64,000 nucleotides of DNA from Sphingomonas sp. 3P27F8 (GTDB lineage Bacteria > Pseudomonadota > Alphaproteobacteria > Sphingomonadales > Sphingomonadaceae). The position numbers and the translations under genes are program-made. The DNA lies in assembly GCF_005502745.1 (NCBI RefSeq), contig NZ_SCNL01000001.1, positions 124,001-188,000 of the forward strand, in the 5' to 3' direction. Below are positions 54,679 through 63,240 of the stretch, piece by piece. Under the pieces are notes generated by a model. The model was not told where the DNA came from. It searched no databases and worked only from the letters and a program-made list of their open reading frames with translations. The stretch's first letter is position 1. The number at the start of each line of letters is the position of its first letter.

Positions 54679-56124
54679 ATGAAGCACCGTTCGATTCCGT
54701 TGTTCGCGCCGCTCGCCGCCGCGGCGCTGCTCGTCGGCTGTACGTCGGGGGATCGCACGGCCGCGAACGATGCCGCCATCGCACAGGGCGCGCTGGAACG
54801 GGGGCAGCTCACGGTGGCGCGTCAATATATCCAGCGCGCGCTCGCGATCCGCGACGACATCAGCGATTACTGGCTGATAAAGGCGCATATCGGGCTGGCC
54901 GAGCGCGATCTTTCCGGCGCTTACGACGCCTATCAGAACGTCCTCCAGCTCGATCGCGCCAATGTCGAGGCGTTGACCAGCCTGTGCCAGATCGCGCTGG
55001 CCGGCAATGTCGCGAACCAGGCGGAGAAATTCGCCGACCAGCTCGCGCTCATCAATCCGACGGATACCTTGCCCAATACCGTGCGCGCCTCCGCCGCCGC
55101 CGCGCGCGGCGACAAGGACAAGGCGAACCATTATCTCGATCTCGTCCTGAAGGCGCGCCCCGGCGATCCGTCCGCACTGATCGTGAAGGCGCGGATGCTG
55201 GCCAACGATCAGGATTATGCCGGTGCGGCCAAGGTGATGGAACAGGCGCTCGCAACGCCTGGCGATCCCACCGCGCGCCTGTCGATGCTGCTCGATTATT
55301 ACAAGCGCGCGCGCGACGGCGACGGGCTGTTCCGCGCGGTCGAGCGGCTGGTGCAGGCCAACCCCAAGGATCCCAATCTCCAGCTCCAATATGCGGATCT
55401 GCTGTTCGATCGCGGCGCGAACGACGCGGCGAATGCGGCGATCGCCCGGGCGGCGGAGGGCAGCGGCAACGATCTCGGCGTGCCGGCGAACGCGCTTAAT
55501 CTGTGGCTGAAGCAGGGCGCGGATGCGCTGCCGGTTGAAAGGATGCTGGCGAACGCCGCCGGTTCGACGCTGGCGATGAAGGCCGCCTATGCCCAATATG
55601 CCAACGAGACTGGTCATCCCGATGTGGCGGTTCGCATCCTCGACAGCGCCAATCTCGCCAATGCGCCGATGCAGCAGCCGGATGCGGCCAGCGCCGCCGC
55701 CGCGCTGGGCTATGCGCGCGCGCTGACGGGCGACACGGCGGGCGGCAACGCGCTGATCGCGGCGGTGCTGAAGGCCGATCCCGATCAGCCCGCCGCGCTG
55801 CTGGCACGCGGCCGATTGCGCGCCGCCGCCGGTGATCGTCGCGGGGCGATCGAGGACATGCGCAACGCCGTGTCGCAGGATGCCGACAACATCGCCGCGC
55901 GGCTGGCGCTTGCGGATACGCTCTTTCGCGGCGGCGACGCGGTGCTCGCCGAAACCGCGCTGCGTGACGGGATGAAGGGTGCCGGTGACGATCCGCGCCT
56001 GGCCGCCCGGCTGGCGCGGCTTCAGCTCGCCCAGGGGCGACACGACGCCGCCGCCGCCACCTTGGCGGATTTCGTGAAGGCCAATCCGCTCAGCCGGCGC
56101 GCGGCGGGGATCAAGGCGGGCTGA
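54679..56124 (+). CDS. TPR-repeat lipoprotein of the EPS/exosortase locus
   Basis: 481 residues: signal peptide with lipobox LLVGC (Cys21), then tandem tetratricopeptide-like repeats throughout (ARQYIQRALAIRDDISDYWLIKA, GAYDAYQNVLQLDRANVEAL, ALLARGRLRAAAGDRRGAIEDM, LADTLFRGGDAVLAETALRDG). Similar TPR proteins (PrsT-type) accompany EpsH exosortase loci and probably scaffold envelope components. Divergent from the OPX gene over 211 bases and closed by the strong terminator at 56142-56179. Confidence 0.85.
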   Translation: MKHRSIPLFAPLAAAALLVGCTSGDRTAANDAAIAQGALERGQLTVARQYIQRALAIRDDISDYWLIKAHIGLAERDLSGAYDAYQNVLQLDRANVEALTSLCQIALAGNVANQAEKFADQLALINPTDTLPNTVRASAAAARGDKDKANHYLDLVLKARPGDPSALIVKARMLANDQDYAGAAKVMEQALATPGDPTARLSMLLDYYKRARDGDGLFRAVERLVQANPKDPNLQLQYADLLFDRGANDAANAAIARAAEGSGNDLGVPANALNLWLKQGADALPVERMLANAAGSTLAMKAAYAQYANETGHPDVAVRILDSANLANAPMQQPDAASAAAALGYARALTGDTAGGNALIAAVLKADPDQPAALLARGRLRAAAGDRRGAIEDMRNAVSQDADNIAARLALADTLFRGGDAVLAETALRDGMKGAGDDPRLAARLARLQLAQGRHDAAAATLADFVKANPLSRRAAGIKAG

Positions 56125-56141
56125 GCCCGCGCCGGGCATGA

Positions 56142-56179
56142 AAAGGGGAGCGAGGACCATATCGTCCCCGCTCCCCTTT
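56142..56179. terminator. Bidirectional hairpin terminator
   Basis: AAAGGGGAGCG (56142-56152) pairs with CGCTCCCCTTT (56169-56179); after one mismatch, four more pairs continue inward to a short loop. The stem includes A/T ends usable as tail on either strand. It separates the convergent TPR and epsD genes. Confidence 0.75.
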
Positions 56180-56199
56180 CTGACTGGAACCGTTCCCGG

Positions 56200-57051
56200 T
56201 TACTTGGCCGCCGCCGGTGCGCCCTTGTTGGCCGGCGGTTCGAAACCGGGCTGATATTCGATCTTGGCCTTGGCGCGCTCGGCGTCGAGATCCTTCTTCA
56301 TCGCCGCTTCCACCGCCTGACGGCGCAGGATCTGCGTCGCGACCGGCGTTGCCTGCTGCTCGGCAACCGGCTCGGCCTCGGTATTGCGGATCACGCTCGC
56401 GATAAGCTGGCCGTTCTGCGGCACGAGGAACGGTTCGTTCGGCTTGAGCGAGGCGATCTTCTGCGCCGCGTCCGGCGGCAGCGCTGCCGAATCGAGCACC
56501 GAACTGCCGCGGTTGAACTGGATGTTCGACGATTTCAGCGCCGCTTCCACCTCCGCCATCGTCTGCGCCGCCTTCAGCTTGGCGCCGAGCGCGGGATCGT
56601 TGGTGAACGGGAAGGCGATCTGATCGAGCGTGTAGCGCTTGCGCTGGCCGAACAGCGAAGGATTGTCCGCGACGAATTTCTGCGCGGCGGAGGCATCCGG
56701 CAGGGCCACGGCCTTTGAGCTCTTCGCGGCGAGCAGATCGATCAGGATGCCGTCCTGCGCGCGCGAGATCTGCGTCAGATAGCTCGGCGACTGGTCCAGG
56801 CCCTCGGCCTTCGCCTTGCTGACGAGCAGCTTGCGGTCGATCACGCGCTGCAGCACCTGCGCCATGACCGCTTTCCTGTCCACGCCCTGCGGAATCTGCG
56901 TGTTGCCCAGTTCGGCGTTGAGCTGCTGCTGCGTGATCTCCTGCCCGTTGACCACCGCGACGACCTGGCCGTCGGCCTTTTTCTGGCACCCGGCCACCAG
57001 CGGCAACATCATCGCCGTGGCAACCACCAGACCAATTTTCACCTTGCTCAT
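56200..57051 (-). CDS. epsD: EpsD-family peptidyl-prolyl isomerase lipoprotein
   Basis: 283 residues: signal peptide with lipobox LVAGC (Cys22), a SurA-like N-terminal helix (VVAVVNGQEITQQQLNAELGN), then a reduced parvulin-like region (RYTLDQIAFPFTNDP; PQNGQLIASVI). EpsD proteins accompany EpsH/XrtV exosortase systems and act as periplasmic folding helpers for export or sorting. GGGGGAT lies just before the ATG at 57051. Last gene of the xrtV-epsI-epsD operon, 20 bases after epsI. Confidence 0.88.
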   Translation of the reverse strand: MSKVKIGLVVATAMMLPLVAGCQKKADGQVVAVVNGQEITQQQLNAELGNTQIPQGVDRKAVMAQVLQRVIDRKLLVSKAKAEGLDQSPSYLTQISRAQDGILIDLLAAKSSKAVALPDASAAQKFVADNPSLFGQRKRYTLDQIAFPFTNDPALGAKLKAAQTMAEVEAALKSSNIQFNRGSSVLDSAALPPDAAQKIASLKPNEPFLVPQNGQLIASVIRNTEAEPVAEQQATPVATQILRRQAVEAAMKKDLDAERAKAKIEYQPGFEPPANKGAPAAAK

Positions 57052-57071
57052 GCTATCCCCCAACGAGAATG

Positions 57072-57806
57072 TTACGTTAATTTCGGCGCTTGGGTGCCGC
57101 GATCCATGCCGACCAGCACCTGGCGCAAGCGGAGCCCGATCGCGGCGTACAGATCGCGGGCGAAGCCGTCGAGCAGCGCGCTCTCGTCGCCGCTGCCCAC
57201 CGTCGACACGCGCACCAGCACGCCGTCGGGGATCACGCCGGCGAAGTTTTCCCTCACCACCGCACCGCGCTGTGCGGACCATTTCGTCGGGAAATAGTCG
57301 CCCACGCGGGTCCAGTAGATCAGTTGCTCGCGCCGCAGATCCGCCTCCGCCACGATATAGCGCGATGGGATGGCGACGCCGGGCGCCAGCGGTGTCTCGT
57401 GCTGTGCGATCGTGGTCAGCTTGTAGCCGCTCGCCGGATAGCAGACCTCTGGCCGGTGGACCTGGATCGTGCCGTCCTGCGCCCCGCTATAGGCGATCAG
57501 CAGCATCACCGAAGCACCATCGGCGCGCGTGTAGGCGCGTGTCACAAGCTGGCTGTATATCTTGTCGCGCATCTGATCGGCCGGCGGCAGAACAAGCCCG
57601 CTCGCGGCCTGATACTTCCAGCCGCCGAACGCGTCCGGCACGAGCGATTCGAGCTTGGCATTGCCCAGCAGCTTCTCGATCCGGCGCGGCTTCAGCGCGA
57701 AGCCCGCCGCCGCCACGGCGATCATCGCGCCGCCCAGCAGCGCCTCCCGCCGCGTCGCACGAGCCTCGCCCTGCCCGGCGTGGCGCAGCCAGCTTTCCTC
57801 GTTCAT
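57072..57806 (-). CDS. EpsI-domain protein, exosortase-associated
   Basis: 244 residues: one N-terminal membrane helix after a twin-arginine-like ATRREALLGGA, then the EpsI domain with the conserved HRPEVCYPASGYK box (Cys-Tyr-Pro) and LIYWTRVGDYF. EpsI is nearly always found with an exosortase and may help in cleavage or product handling. The ATG overlaps the xrtV stop (ATGA). The set fits the separate-polypeptide V-type rather than the EpsH-EpsI fusion. Confidence 0.9.
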   Translation of the reverse strand: MNEESWLRHAGQGEARATRREALLGGAMIAVAAAGFALKPRRIEKLLGNAKLESLVPDAFGGWKYQAASGLVLPPADQMRDKIYSQLVTRAYTRADGASVMLLIAYSGAQDGTIQVHRPEVCYPASGYKLTTIAQHETPLAPGVAIPSRYIVAEADLRREQLIYWTRVGDYFPTKWSAQRGAVVRENFAGVIPDGVLVRVSTVGSGDESALLDGFARDLYAAIGLRLRQVLVGMDRGTQAPKLT

Positions 57807-58687
57807 GCCGCCCCCCGCGCCGCGAGACGGTCACGGATCGGCGCCGCGAGGCTGTCGATCAGGAAGATGCCGAGCAGCGCGCTCATGAACATCGTCAGGC
57901 CGGCCGCCTCGTGGATGAAGCCCTGCCCTGCCGCCTCGCCGAAATGATAGGTCACGAGCAGCAGGATGATAACGCGTACGAGGTTCGCCACGATCGCCAC
58001 CGGCAGGATGCAGGCGACCAGAAACAGCATGTAGCGCCAGTTCGCGCTGTGGCGGATGTAAATGTAGAACAATCCCAGCGCGGTGAGGCTTATCATCGAG
58101 TTCAGGCCCGCGCAGGCCGCCGCCACCAGCATGTCATATTGACCGATCTGGATCGACACGCCCGATCCCGCGATCGGATAGCCGGCGGCATGCAGGATCC
58201 CGACCGCCCATTGCGAGATCGCGATCTTCAGCGGCTGGGTGAGCATCGCGAACAGCGTGTCGGGCGGCGGAAACATGAATGCCAGATAGAACAGCGGGAA
58301 CCACACGACCCGGATCGTCGCGGCGCCCCACAGCAGATAGGCGGTGGTCAGCACGATCGCGTACATCGTCGCGCCCTCGATCTCGACGATGCTGGTGACC
58401 CGGGCGAACAGATAGAGCGGCAGCAGCACCGCCAGCAGCACCCCGCCGACCAGCCACGATCCCGGCCGCGCGATCGCACGCGCCGCGCCCCATTCGCGGC
58501 TGAGCAGCCACAGCCCGGTCGCGAGCACGATCGGGCCGTGCGCGCCCTGTTCGGTAGACCAGCTTTCCTGGCCGACATGGATCATCACGGGAACGATCAC
58601 CGCGAGCAGCCCGATCACCAGTATCGGCGTCGAGCGGATCCATTCGACAGGCGTCTGCGAATGCTTCGTCAGCAGACCGGCTTCCAC
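57803..58687 (-). CDS. xrtV: Exosortase, XrtV type
   Basis: 294 residues and about eight membrane helices. The exosortase triad is intact: Cys192 in AAACAGLNSM, Arg238 in VANLVRVIIL and His259 in GQGFIHEAAG. Exosortases cleave a C-terminal sorting helix from envelope proteins during transit. Assignment to type V rests on the neighbours (V-like EpsI, EpsD and the small accessory gene across the gap). The GTG start at 58687 has GGGGAGG ten bases upstream. No substrate with a sorting signal is in the window. Confidence 0.9.
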   Translation of the reverse strand: MEAGLLTKHSQTPVEWIRSTPILVIGLLAVIVPVMIHVGQESWSTEQGAHGPIVLATGLWLLSREWGAARAIARPGSWLVGGVLLAVLLPLYLFARVTSIVEIEGATMYAIVLTTAYLLWGAATIRVVWFPLFYLAFMFPPPDTLFAMLTQPLKIAISQWAVGILHAAGYPIAGSGVSIQIGQYDMLVAAACAGLNSMISLTALGLFYIYIRHSANWRYMLFLVACILPVAIVANLVRVIILLLVTYHFGEAAGQGFIHEAAGLTMFMSALLGIFLIDSLAAPIRDRLAARGAA

Positions 58688-58999
58688 GGTGAAAACACCT
58701 CCCCAGGGTAAAGGCTGATCACCGCGACACTTGCCGATTGCCCTGACCAGATTTTCTATCGAAGCGGCGCCAGTTTAGCAAGGAGCGTTCCCCTGTCGCA
58801 GCGTGGCTGGATCATTCCGATACATTAACGATAGTCGTGAATATTTCGCGGCTTGGCCGTCACCATCGGGACAAGTTCGGCCGCGTGGCGATGATGTATC
58901 CCATACACACCTTATTTCTTCCTAAACCGTTTCATGCTTAGAGATGGTGGAACAGCGGGCGCGCCGCGCGCCATCGATCTTGGAAACGGAAAATCTATC
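58688..58999. other. 312-base divergent intergenic region, xrtV to accessory gene
   Basis: No gene seen. It contains the promoter above, an AT-rich middle (ACATTAACGATAGTCGTGAA) and an inverted repeat TGTATCCCATACA at 58895-58907, about 90 bases upstream of the accessory gene. That repeat is a possible operator for divergent control. Confidence 0.5.
58753..58781 (-). promoter_or_regulatory. Probable promoter of the xrtV-epsI-epsD operon
   Basis: On the minus strand TTGCTA (58781-58776) and TAGAAA (58758-58753) are spaced by 17 bases, about 66 bases before the xrtV start. The plus-strand accessory gene has no equally clear pair. Confidence 0.45.
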
Positions 59000-59245
59000 A
59001 TGCAGACGGCCTACGACTGGATCAGCGTCGCGATCTTCGCCGGGCTTGTCGTGCTCTTGTTGCAGCGCTCCTCCCGGGAGGAGCCGACCGATCATCTCTG
59101 GCAGTATCTGCCGCCCGCGCTCGGCTGCGCGGTGGCGAATTATTTCGGCAACGAGGGAAATCATCTCGTCGCCGTGCTCGTCCTGGCGGCGGTGGTCGGC
59201 TATATCTTCCATATCCTCAAGCCGGAAATCTTCCCGAAGCGCTGA
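59000..59245 (+). CDS. XrtV sorting-system accessory membrane protein
   Basis: 81 residues and two to three membrane segments: YDWISVAIFAGLVVLLLQRS, a central LWQYLPPALGCAVANYFGNEGNH, and VAVLVLAAVVGYIFHILKP. Small proteins of this pattern (QTxYDWI..., PPAxGCAVANxxGNEG) accompany exosortase V in sphingomonads. ATG at 59000 has GGAAACGGA upstream; in-frame upstream codons do not fit the family. It is transcribed away from xrtV. Confidence 0.82.
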   Translation: MQTAYDWISVAIFAGLVVLLLQRSSREEPTDHLWQYLPPALGCAVANYFGNEGNHLVAVLVLAAVVGYIFHILKPEIFPKR

Positions 59246-59255
59246 TCTAGAAAAG

Positions 59256-59278
59256 GGCGGCGGATCGCACCCGCCGCC
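59256..59278 (-). terminator. Hairpin terminator of the SGNH/spike operon
   Basis: GGCGGCGG and CCGCCGCC pair around a 7-base loop. On the minus strand it is followed by a C-TTTTC tract, just after the SGNH stop. Confidence 0.65.
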
Positions 59279-59283
59279 GCCGC

Positions 59284-60621
59284 TCACAGGGCGGCCATCA
59301 CCGGCGCCACCACCCCCGCCAGCACCGCGTAGCCGGCGTCGGTCAGATGAATGCCGTCGGTGTGGAAATTGGGTCCGTAAGGCGCGGCGTTGGGGCAGGC
59401 GCCCTCGGTGCCGATCGCCGCATTCAGGTGCAGCGGCACATAGGCATCGCACAGCGCCGGCCCGTTCGCATCGAAAAAGGCGTTATAGGCTGACCGCGAT
59501 AGCGGCACGTCGAGCGCATCGGCCGCATCGGTGCTTGTCAGCAGCACCAGCTTGGCCGCGCCGGCCGCGCGCCGCGCCTGAAGATAGGATTGCGTCGCCG
59601 CCGTCGCCGCCGCGGTGGAAAGCAGCCGCTGGTTATACCATTCCCACGCCGCCAGATGCATCGGGCTCGCCCCCAGCAGCACAAGCATCGGATCGATTTC
59701 CGCCGTCGCTTCGGCCTTCATCGCGGTCATCGATACGCCGACATGGCCCAGATTGGTCCACCGGCCCAGGCTCCAGCCGTTCGCCGCCGCCACCCGGCCG
59801 GGATAGCTGTTGAGCGGTGCGGTGATACTGTACCCGTTCGTTATGCTGTCCCCGTGAAACACGCGGAACGGCGCGCCCGCCCATGGATAGGGGGACGCAT
59901 ATTTGTCGCGCGCCCATTTCTCCGCCTGCATCATTTCGGCGGCGGTCAGCGCGCGATTCCATACGATCACCTCGTAGATTTCCGCTTTGGCCGCCGTGCC
60001 GGGCGTCGCGGGCGATCCGCCGATCCCCACGTTGTGCCCCGCCGCCGAGACGAACTTGCCGAAATGGGTGACGCAGGTGTTGTTGATATAATATCGCGCC
60101 GAGGTCGCATCCGGCAGCCCGGCGGTATAGCCCAGCGTCGTCAGCCCCGCCCCGCCATAAGGGCATCGCCCCAGCCCGTTCCCGTAAAAGCCCGCCTGCG
60201 TGCCGTTGGCGAACAGGTTGTAGCCGGTGGAATTCGACGCGGTGAACAGAAACCCGAACGAGCTCGCCTGCACGTTGCGGCACACCACAAGCGCGGAGCT
60301 GGACGCGCCCTGACAGGCGCTCGCCACCGCGTTCGCGGTGCCCGCGTCGAGATATTGCGCGCCGGAAAACAGCACATAGGGTTTTCCCCCTGCTCCGCCG
60401 GTGCGATATTTCGGCTGGTTGGCCGGCGTGTTCTGGACCGCCGCCAGCCCGCCGGCCCCGTCGGCCCAGCTCGCCAGATTGCTGTTGTCCGCCTGCGGCG
60501 GGATATCGTCGGCCGACCAGCGCGCCACGATCGCGGCGCGCTGCGGCAGGGCGGCGGCCGACGGCGGCAACGATCGCCGCCGCCGTCGGCCCTGCGCGCC
60601 GATCGCGAAGCCCAGCGACAT
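59284..60621 (-). CDS. SGNH hydrolase with N-terminal lectin/glucanase-like domain
   Basis: 445 residues, no signal peptide visible. Residues about 30-245 look like a concanavalin-A/LamG-type jelly roll (SADDIPPQADNSNLASWADG, YVLFSGAQYLDAG, EIYEVIVWNRALTAAEMMQAEKW), common in phage tail and surface proteins. Residues about 252-445 are an SGNH/GDSL esterase: block I FHGDSITNG (Ser259), block III weak (LLGASPMHL; no GxND), and block V DGIHL (Asp422, His425). A deacetylase of glycans is a natural guess. It starts one base into the stop of the spike-base gene (TGATG). Confidence 0.8.
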   Translation of the reverse strand: MSLGFAIGAQGRRRRRSLPPSAAALPQRAAIVARWSADDIPPQADNSNLASWADGAGGLAAVQNTPANQPKYRTGGAGGKPYVLFSGAQYLDAGTANAVASACQGASSSALVVCRNVQASSFGFLFTASNSTGYNLFANGTQAGFYGNGLGRCPYGGAGLTTLGYTAGLPDATSARYYINNTCVTHFGKFVSAAGHNVGIGGSPATPGTAAKAEIYEVIVWNRALTAAEMMQAEKWARDKYASPYPWAGAPFRVFHGDSITNGYSITAPLNSYPGRVAAANGWSLGRWTNLGHVGVSMTAMKAEATAEIDPMLVLLGASPMHLAAWEWYNQRLLSTAAATAATQSYLQARRAAGAAKLVLLTSTDAADALDVPLSRSAYNAFFDANGPALCDAYVPLHLNAAIGTEGACPNAAPYGPNFHTDGIHLTDAGYAVLAGVVAPVMAAL

Positions 60622-60890
60622 CACGCGAACGCCACGATATCGGCCGCCGTGGTGCCGGTTGCACGCACGAAACCGGCGCGGACATCGATCACCTGCCCGG
60701 CCGCCACGTTGCGGAAGGTCACGTCGCTCGTCCCATTGACGCCGCGCAGCACCACATCGCCGGCCGTGCCGACGTAGAGCGCCTTGGGCACCACCGGCAG
60801 CGGCGTCGAATCGTTCGGGGCGACCGGAAACGGCGCGCACGCCGGCGCGATCACCGAATCGCTGAACTGCGCGAAGGAATCGGAAGGCAT
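60621..60890 (-). CDS. Head-spike base protein, RCAP_Rcc01079 family (gene-transfer-agent/phage-like)
   Basis: 89 residues with the full family pattern: a polar N-terminus, FPVAPNDSTPLPVVPKALYVGTAGDVVLRG, DVTFRNVAAGQVIDVRAGFVRATGTTAADIVAF (read in parts). In Rhodobacter capsulatus the homologue rcc01079 forms the base of the head spikes of the gene transfer agent, which bind cell-surface polysaccharide. AAAGGAGA lies seven bases before the ATG. No capsid, portal, terminase or tail genes are in the window. Confidence 0.82.
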   Translation of the reverse strand: MPSDSFAQFSDSVIAPACAPFPVAPNDSTPLPVVPKALYVGTAGDVVLRGVNGTSDVTFRNVAAGQVIDVRAGFVRATGTTAADIVAFA

Positions 60891-61068
60891 CGGAAATCTC
60901 CTTTCAGAGGCCGATCCGCATCTCGAATCGGCAGGAGTGTTCCTGTTATGTTCGAAAACCCGCCGTAGGACAGGGCTATTTTTCTCCCGCCCGGCCGGTC
61001 GAAGTTAAACGCGCCTTTACCAGCCCGGCTTACCACGGCGTCGTCCCCCAGTACCAAAGGCCAGTGCG

Positions 61069-63240
61069 ATGACCGTGACCGAGCGTATCCAGCGCCTCAA
61101 CGAAGCGTTCGGCGGCCCGACCGTCGATCCCGAATCGGGCGCGCAGGCGCTCGCGCTGCTGCTGTCGCTGCACAATCTGGCGATCGATCCCAAACAGTTG
61201 CGGCACGAGCTTGGCCATGCCGAGCCGCTGTCGTCCGGCGATATCGTTCGTCTGGCGCGCCGTATTCCCGGCGTCCGCGCGCGGCCGGTCAAGGTGGAGC
61301 CGGGCAAACTTTCGCGCCAGCCGCTGCCGCTGCTGGCGAACGGGCCGGAGGGCTGGTTCCTGATCGGCCGGCTGGTCGAGGATGGCGTGCTCATCCAGCA
61401 TCCCGGCCGCGAGGTGGAGCGGATCGATCGCGCCGGGCTGGATGCGATCTGGTCGGGCGAGGTGGTGCTGGTCGCGACGCGCGAGCCATCGGTCGCCAAC
61501 GGCCGCCGCTTCGACATTCGCTGGTTCGTGCCGCAGATCGTGCGCTATCGCCGCCTGATCGGCGAGGTGCTGCTGATCACCTGCACGCTCAACCTGCTTG
61601 GCCTCGCCTCGCCGCTCCTGTTCCAGAACGTGATCGACAAGGTGCTCGCGCACAACGCGCTGACCACGCTCAACGTGCTGGCGATCGCGTTCGTCGCGGT
61701 CGCGCTGTGGGAAACGGTGTTCGGCTGGATCCGCACCCGGCTGTATGCCGAAACGAGCCAGAAGATCGATGTGGAGCTTGGCGCCCGCGTGTTCCGCCAC
61801 CTGCTCGCCCTGCCGCTCGATTATTTCGAGCGCCGCCGCGTCGGCGATACCGTCACGCGGGTGCGCCAGCTCGAAACGATCCGCGAATTCCTGACGAACG
61901 CCTCGCTCACGGTGCTGGTCGATCCGTTGTTCACGATCGTGTTCATGGTGGCGATGATCGTCTATTCGCCGGCGCTGTTCGGGATCGTCGCGCTCACGCT
62001 GGTCGGCTATGTCTGCGTCTCGCTGTTCGTCACCGGGCCGTTGCGCGACCGGATCGAGGACAAGTTCGAGCGCGGCGCGGCGAGCAACGCGCTGCTCGTC
62101 GAAAGCGTGGGCGGTATCCAGACGATCAAGGCGTCCGCCGTCGAGCCGCAGTGGCAGGACGGCTGGGAGCGCCAGCTTGCCGCATACAGCGCGTCGGCGC
62201 TGCGCGTCATCAGCCTCTCGTCCACCGGCAGCCAGGCGGTGGAGCTGATCTCGAAGCTGGGCTTCGCGGCGATCCTGTTCTTCGGCGCGCAGCAGGTGAT
62301 CGGCGGCGCGATGACGGTGGGCGCGCTGGTGGCGTTCAACATGTTCGCGCAGCGCGTGTCCGGCCCGGTGATCCGCATGTCGCAGATCTGGCAGGATTTC
62401 CAGCAGGTCCGTATCTCGATCGAGCGGCTTGGCGATATCCTCAACCACCCGATCGAGCGCCAGTCGAACAGCAAGGTGGACATGCCGCCGATGCAGGGCA
62501 CGATCACCTTCGAGAACACCCGCTTCCGCTACGCGCCGGATTCCCCTCCGGCGGTGGACGGCATCTCGCTGCACATCGGCGCGGGCCGCTCGATCGGCAT
62601 CGTCGGCTCGTCCGGCTCGGGCAAGTCCACGCTGACCAAGCTGCTCCAGCGGCTTTACGTGCCGGAAAGCGGCCGCGTGATGGTGGACGGCATCGATCTG
62701 GCGCAGGCGGACCCGACATGGCTGCGCCGCCACATCGGGGTCGTCCTGCAGGAGAATATCCTGTTCAACCGCTCGATCCGCGAGAATATCGCGCTCGCCA
62801 ACCCCGCCATGCCGCTGGAGCGCGTGATGCGCGCCGCCGCGCTGGCCGGCGCGCATGAATTCATCCTTCAGCAGCCGCATGGCTACGACACGCCGATCGT
62901 GGAGCGCGGCGCGAACCTGTCCGGCGGGCAGCGTCAGCGGATCGCGATCGCACGCGCGCTCATCACCGATCCGCGCATCCTGATCCTCGATGAAGCGACC
63001 TCCGCGCTGGACGCGGAGAGCGAGGAGATCATCCGCCACAATCTGAAGGCGATCGCGCAGGGCCGCACCGTCGTCATCATCGCGCATCGCCTGTCCGCGG
63101 TGCGCGAATGCGACGGGATCATCGCCATGGAGAAGGGCCGTATCGTCGAGGGCGGCACGCATGAGGAGCTGCTTCGGCTCGGCGGCCGCTACGCCGAACT
63201 TCACCGGCGACAGACCGGTATCAAGGATCTCGCCGCATGA
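61069..63240 (+). CDS. Type I secretion ABC transporter with degenerate peptidase C39-like domain (AtrB/HlyB-like)
   Basis: 723 residues. Residues ~15-130 are C39-like but the catalytic Cys is missing (PESGAQALALLLSL where C39 has DCG-x-AC), as in HlyB. Then six membrane helices (about 160-430), and an ATPase: Walker A GSSGSGKST (513-521), LSGGQ (617-621), Walker B ILILDEAT (637-644). Such pumps secrete proteins with C-terminal signals. In sphingan clusters AtrB/AtrD have this position. No substrate with RTX repeats is in the window. Its stop overlaps the adaptor start (ATGA). Confidence 0.92.
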   Translation: MTVTERIQRLNEAFGGPTVDPESGAQALALLLSLHNLAIDPKQLRHELGHAEPLSSGDIVRLARRIPGVRARPVKVEPGKLSRQPLPLLANGPEGWFLIGRLVEDGVLIQHPGREVERIDRAGLDAIWSGEVVLVATREPSVANGRRFDIRWFVPQIVRYRRLIGEVLLITCTLNLLGLASPLLFQNVIDKVLAHNALTTLNVLAIAFVAVALWETVFGWIRTRLYAETSQKIDVELGARVFRHLLALPLDYFERRRVGDTVTRVRQLETIREFLTNASLTVLVDPLFTIVFMVAMIVYSPALFGIVALTLVGYVCVSLFVTGPLRDRIEDKFERGAASNALLVESVGGIQTIKASAVEPQWQDGWERQLAAYSASALRVISLSSTGSQAVELISKLGFAAILFFGAQQVIGGAMTVGALVAFNMFAQRVSGPVIRMSQIWQDFQQVRISIERLGDILNHPIERQSNSKVDMPPMQGTITFENTRFRYAPDSPPAVDGISLHIGAGRSIGIVGSSGSGKSTLTKLLQRLYVPESGRVMVDGIDLAQADPTWLRRHIGVVLQENILFNRSIRENIALANPAMPLERVMRAAALAGAHEFILQQPHGYDTPIVERGANLSGGQRQRIAIARALITDPRILILDEATSALDAESEEIIRHNLKAIAQGRTVVIIAHRLSAVRECDGIIAMEKGRIVEGGTHEELLRLGGRYAELHRRQTGIKDLAA

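Noticed and set aside
56816..58711. 631-residue plus-strand open frame
   Set aside because: Antisense to epsD-epsI-xrtV, which carry intact motifs.
59284..60890. Prophage remnant
   Set aside because: Only a spike-like protein and a hydrolase are present; no capsid, portal, terminase, integrase or attachment repeats were seen.
61030..63204. 724-residue open frame on the minus strand
   Set aside because: Mirror of the ABC transporter gene, full of His/Arg/Asp runs; the plus-strand gene has all ABC motifs.
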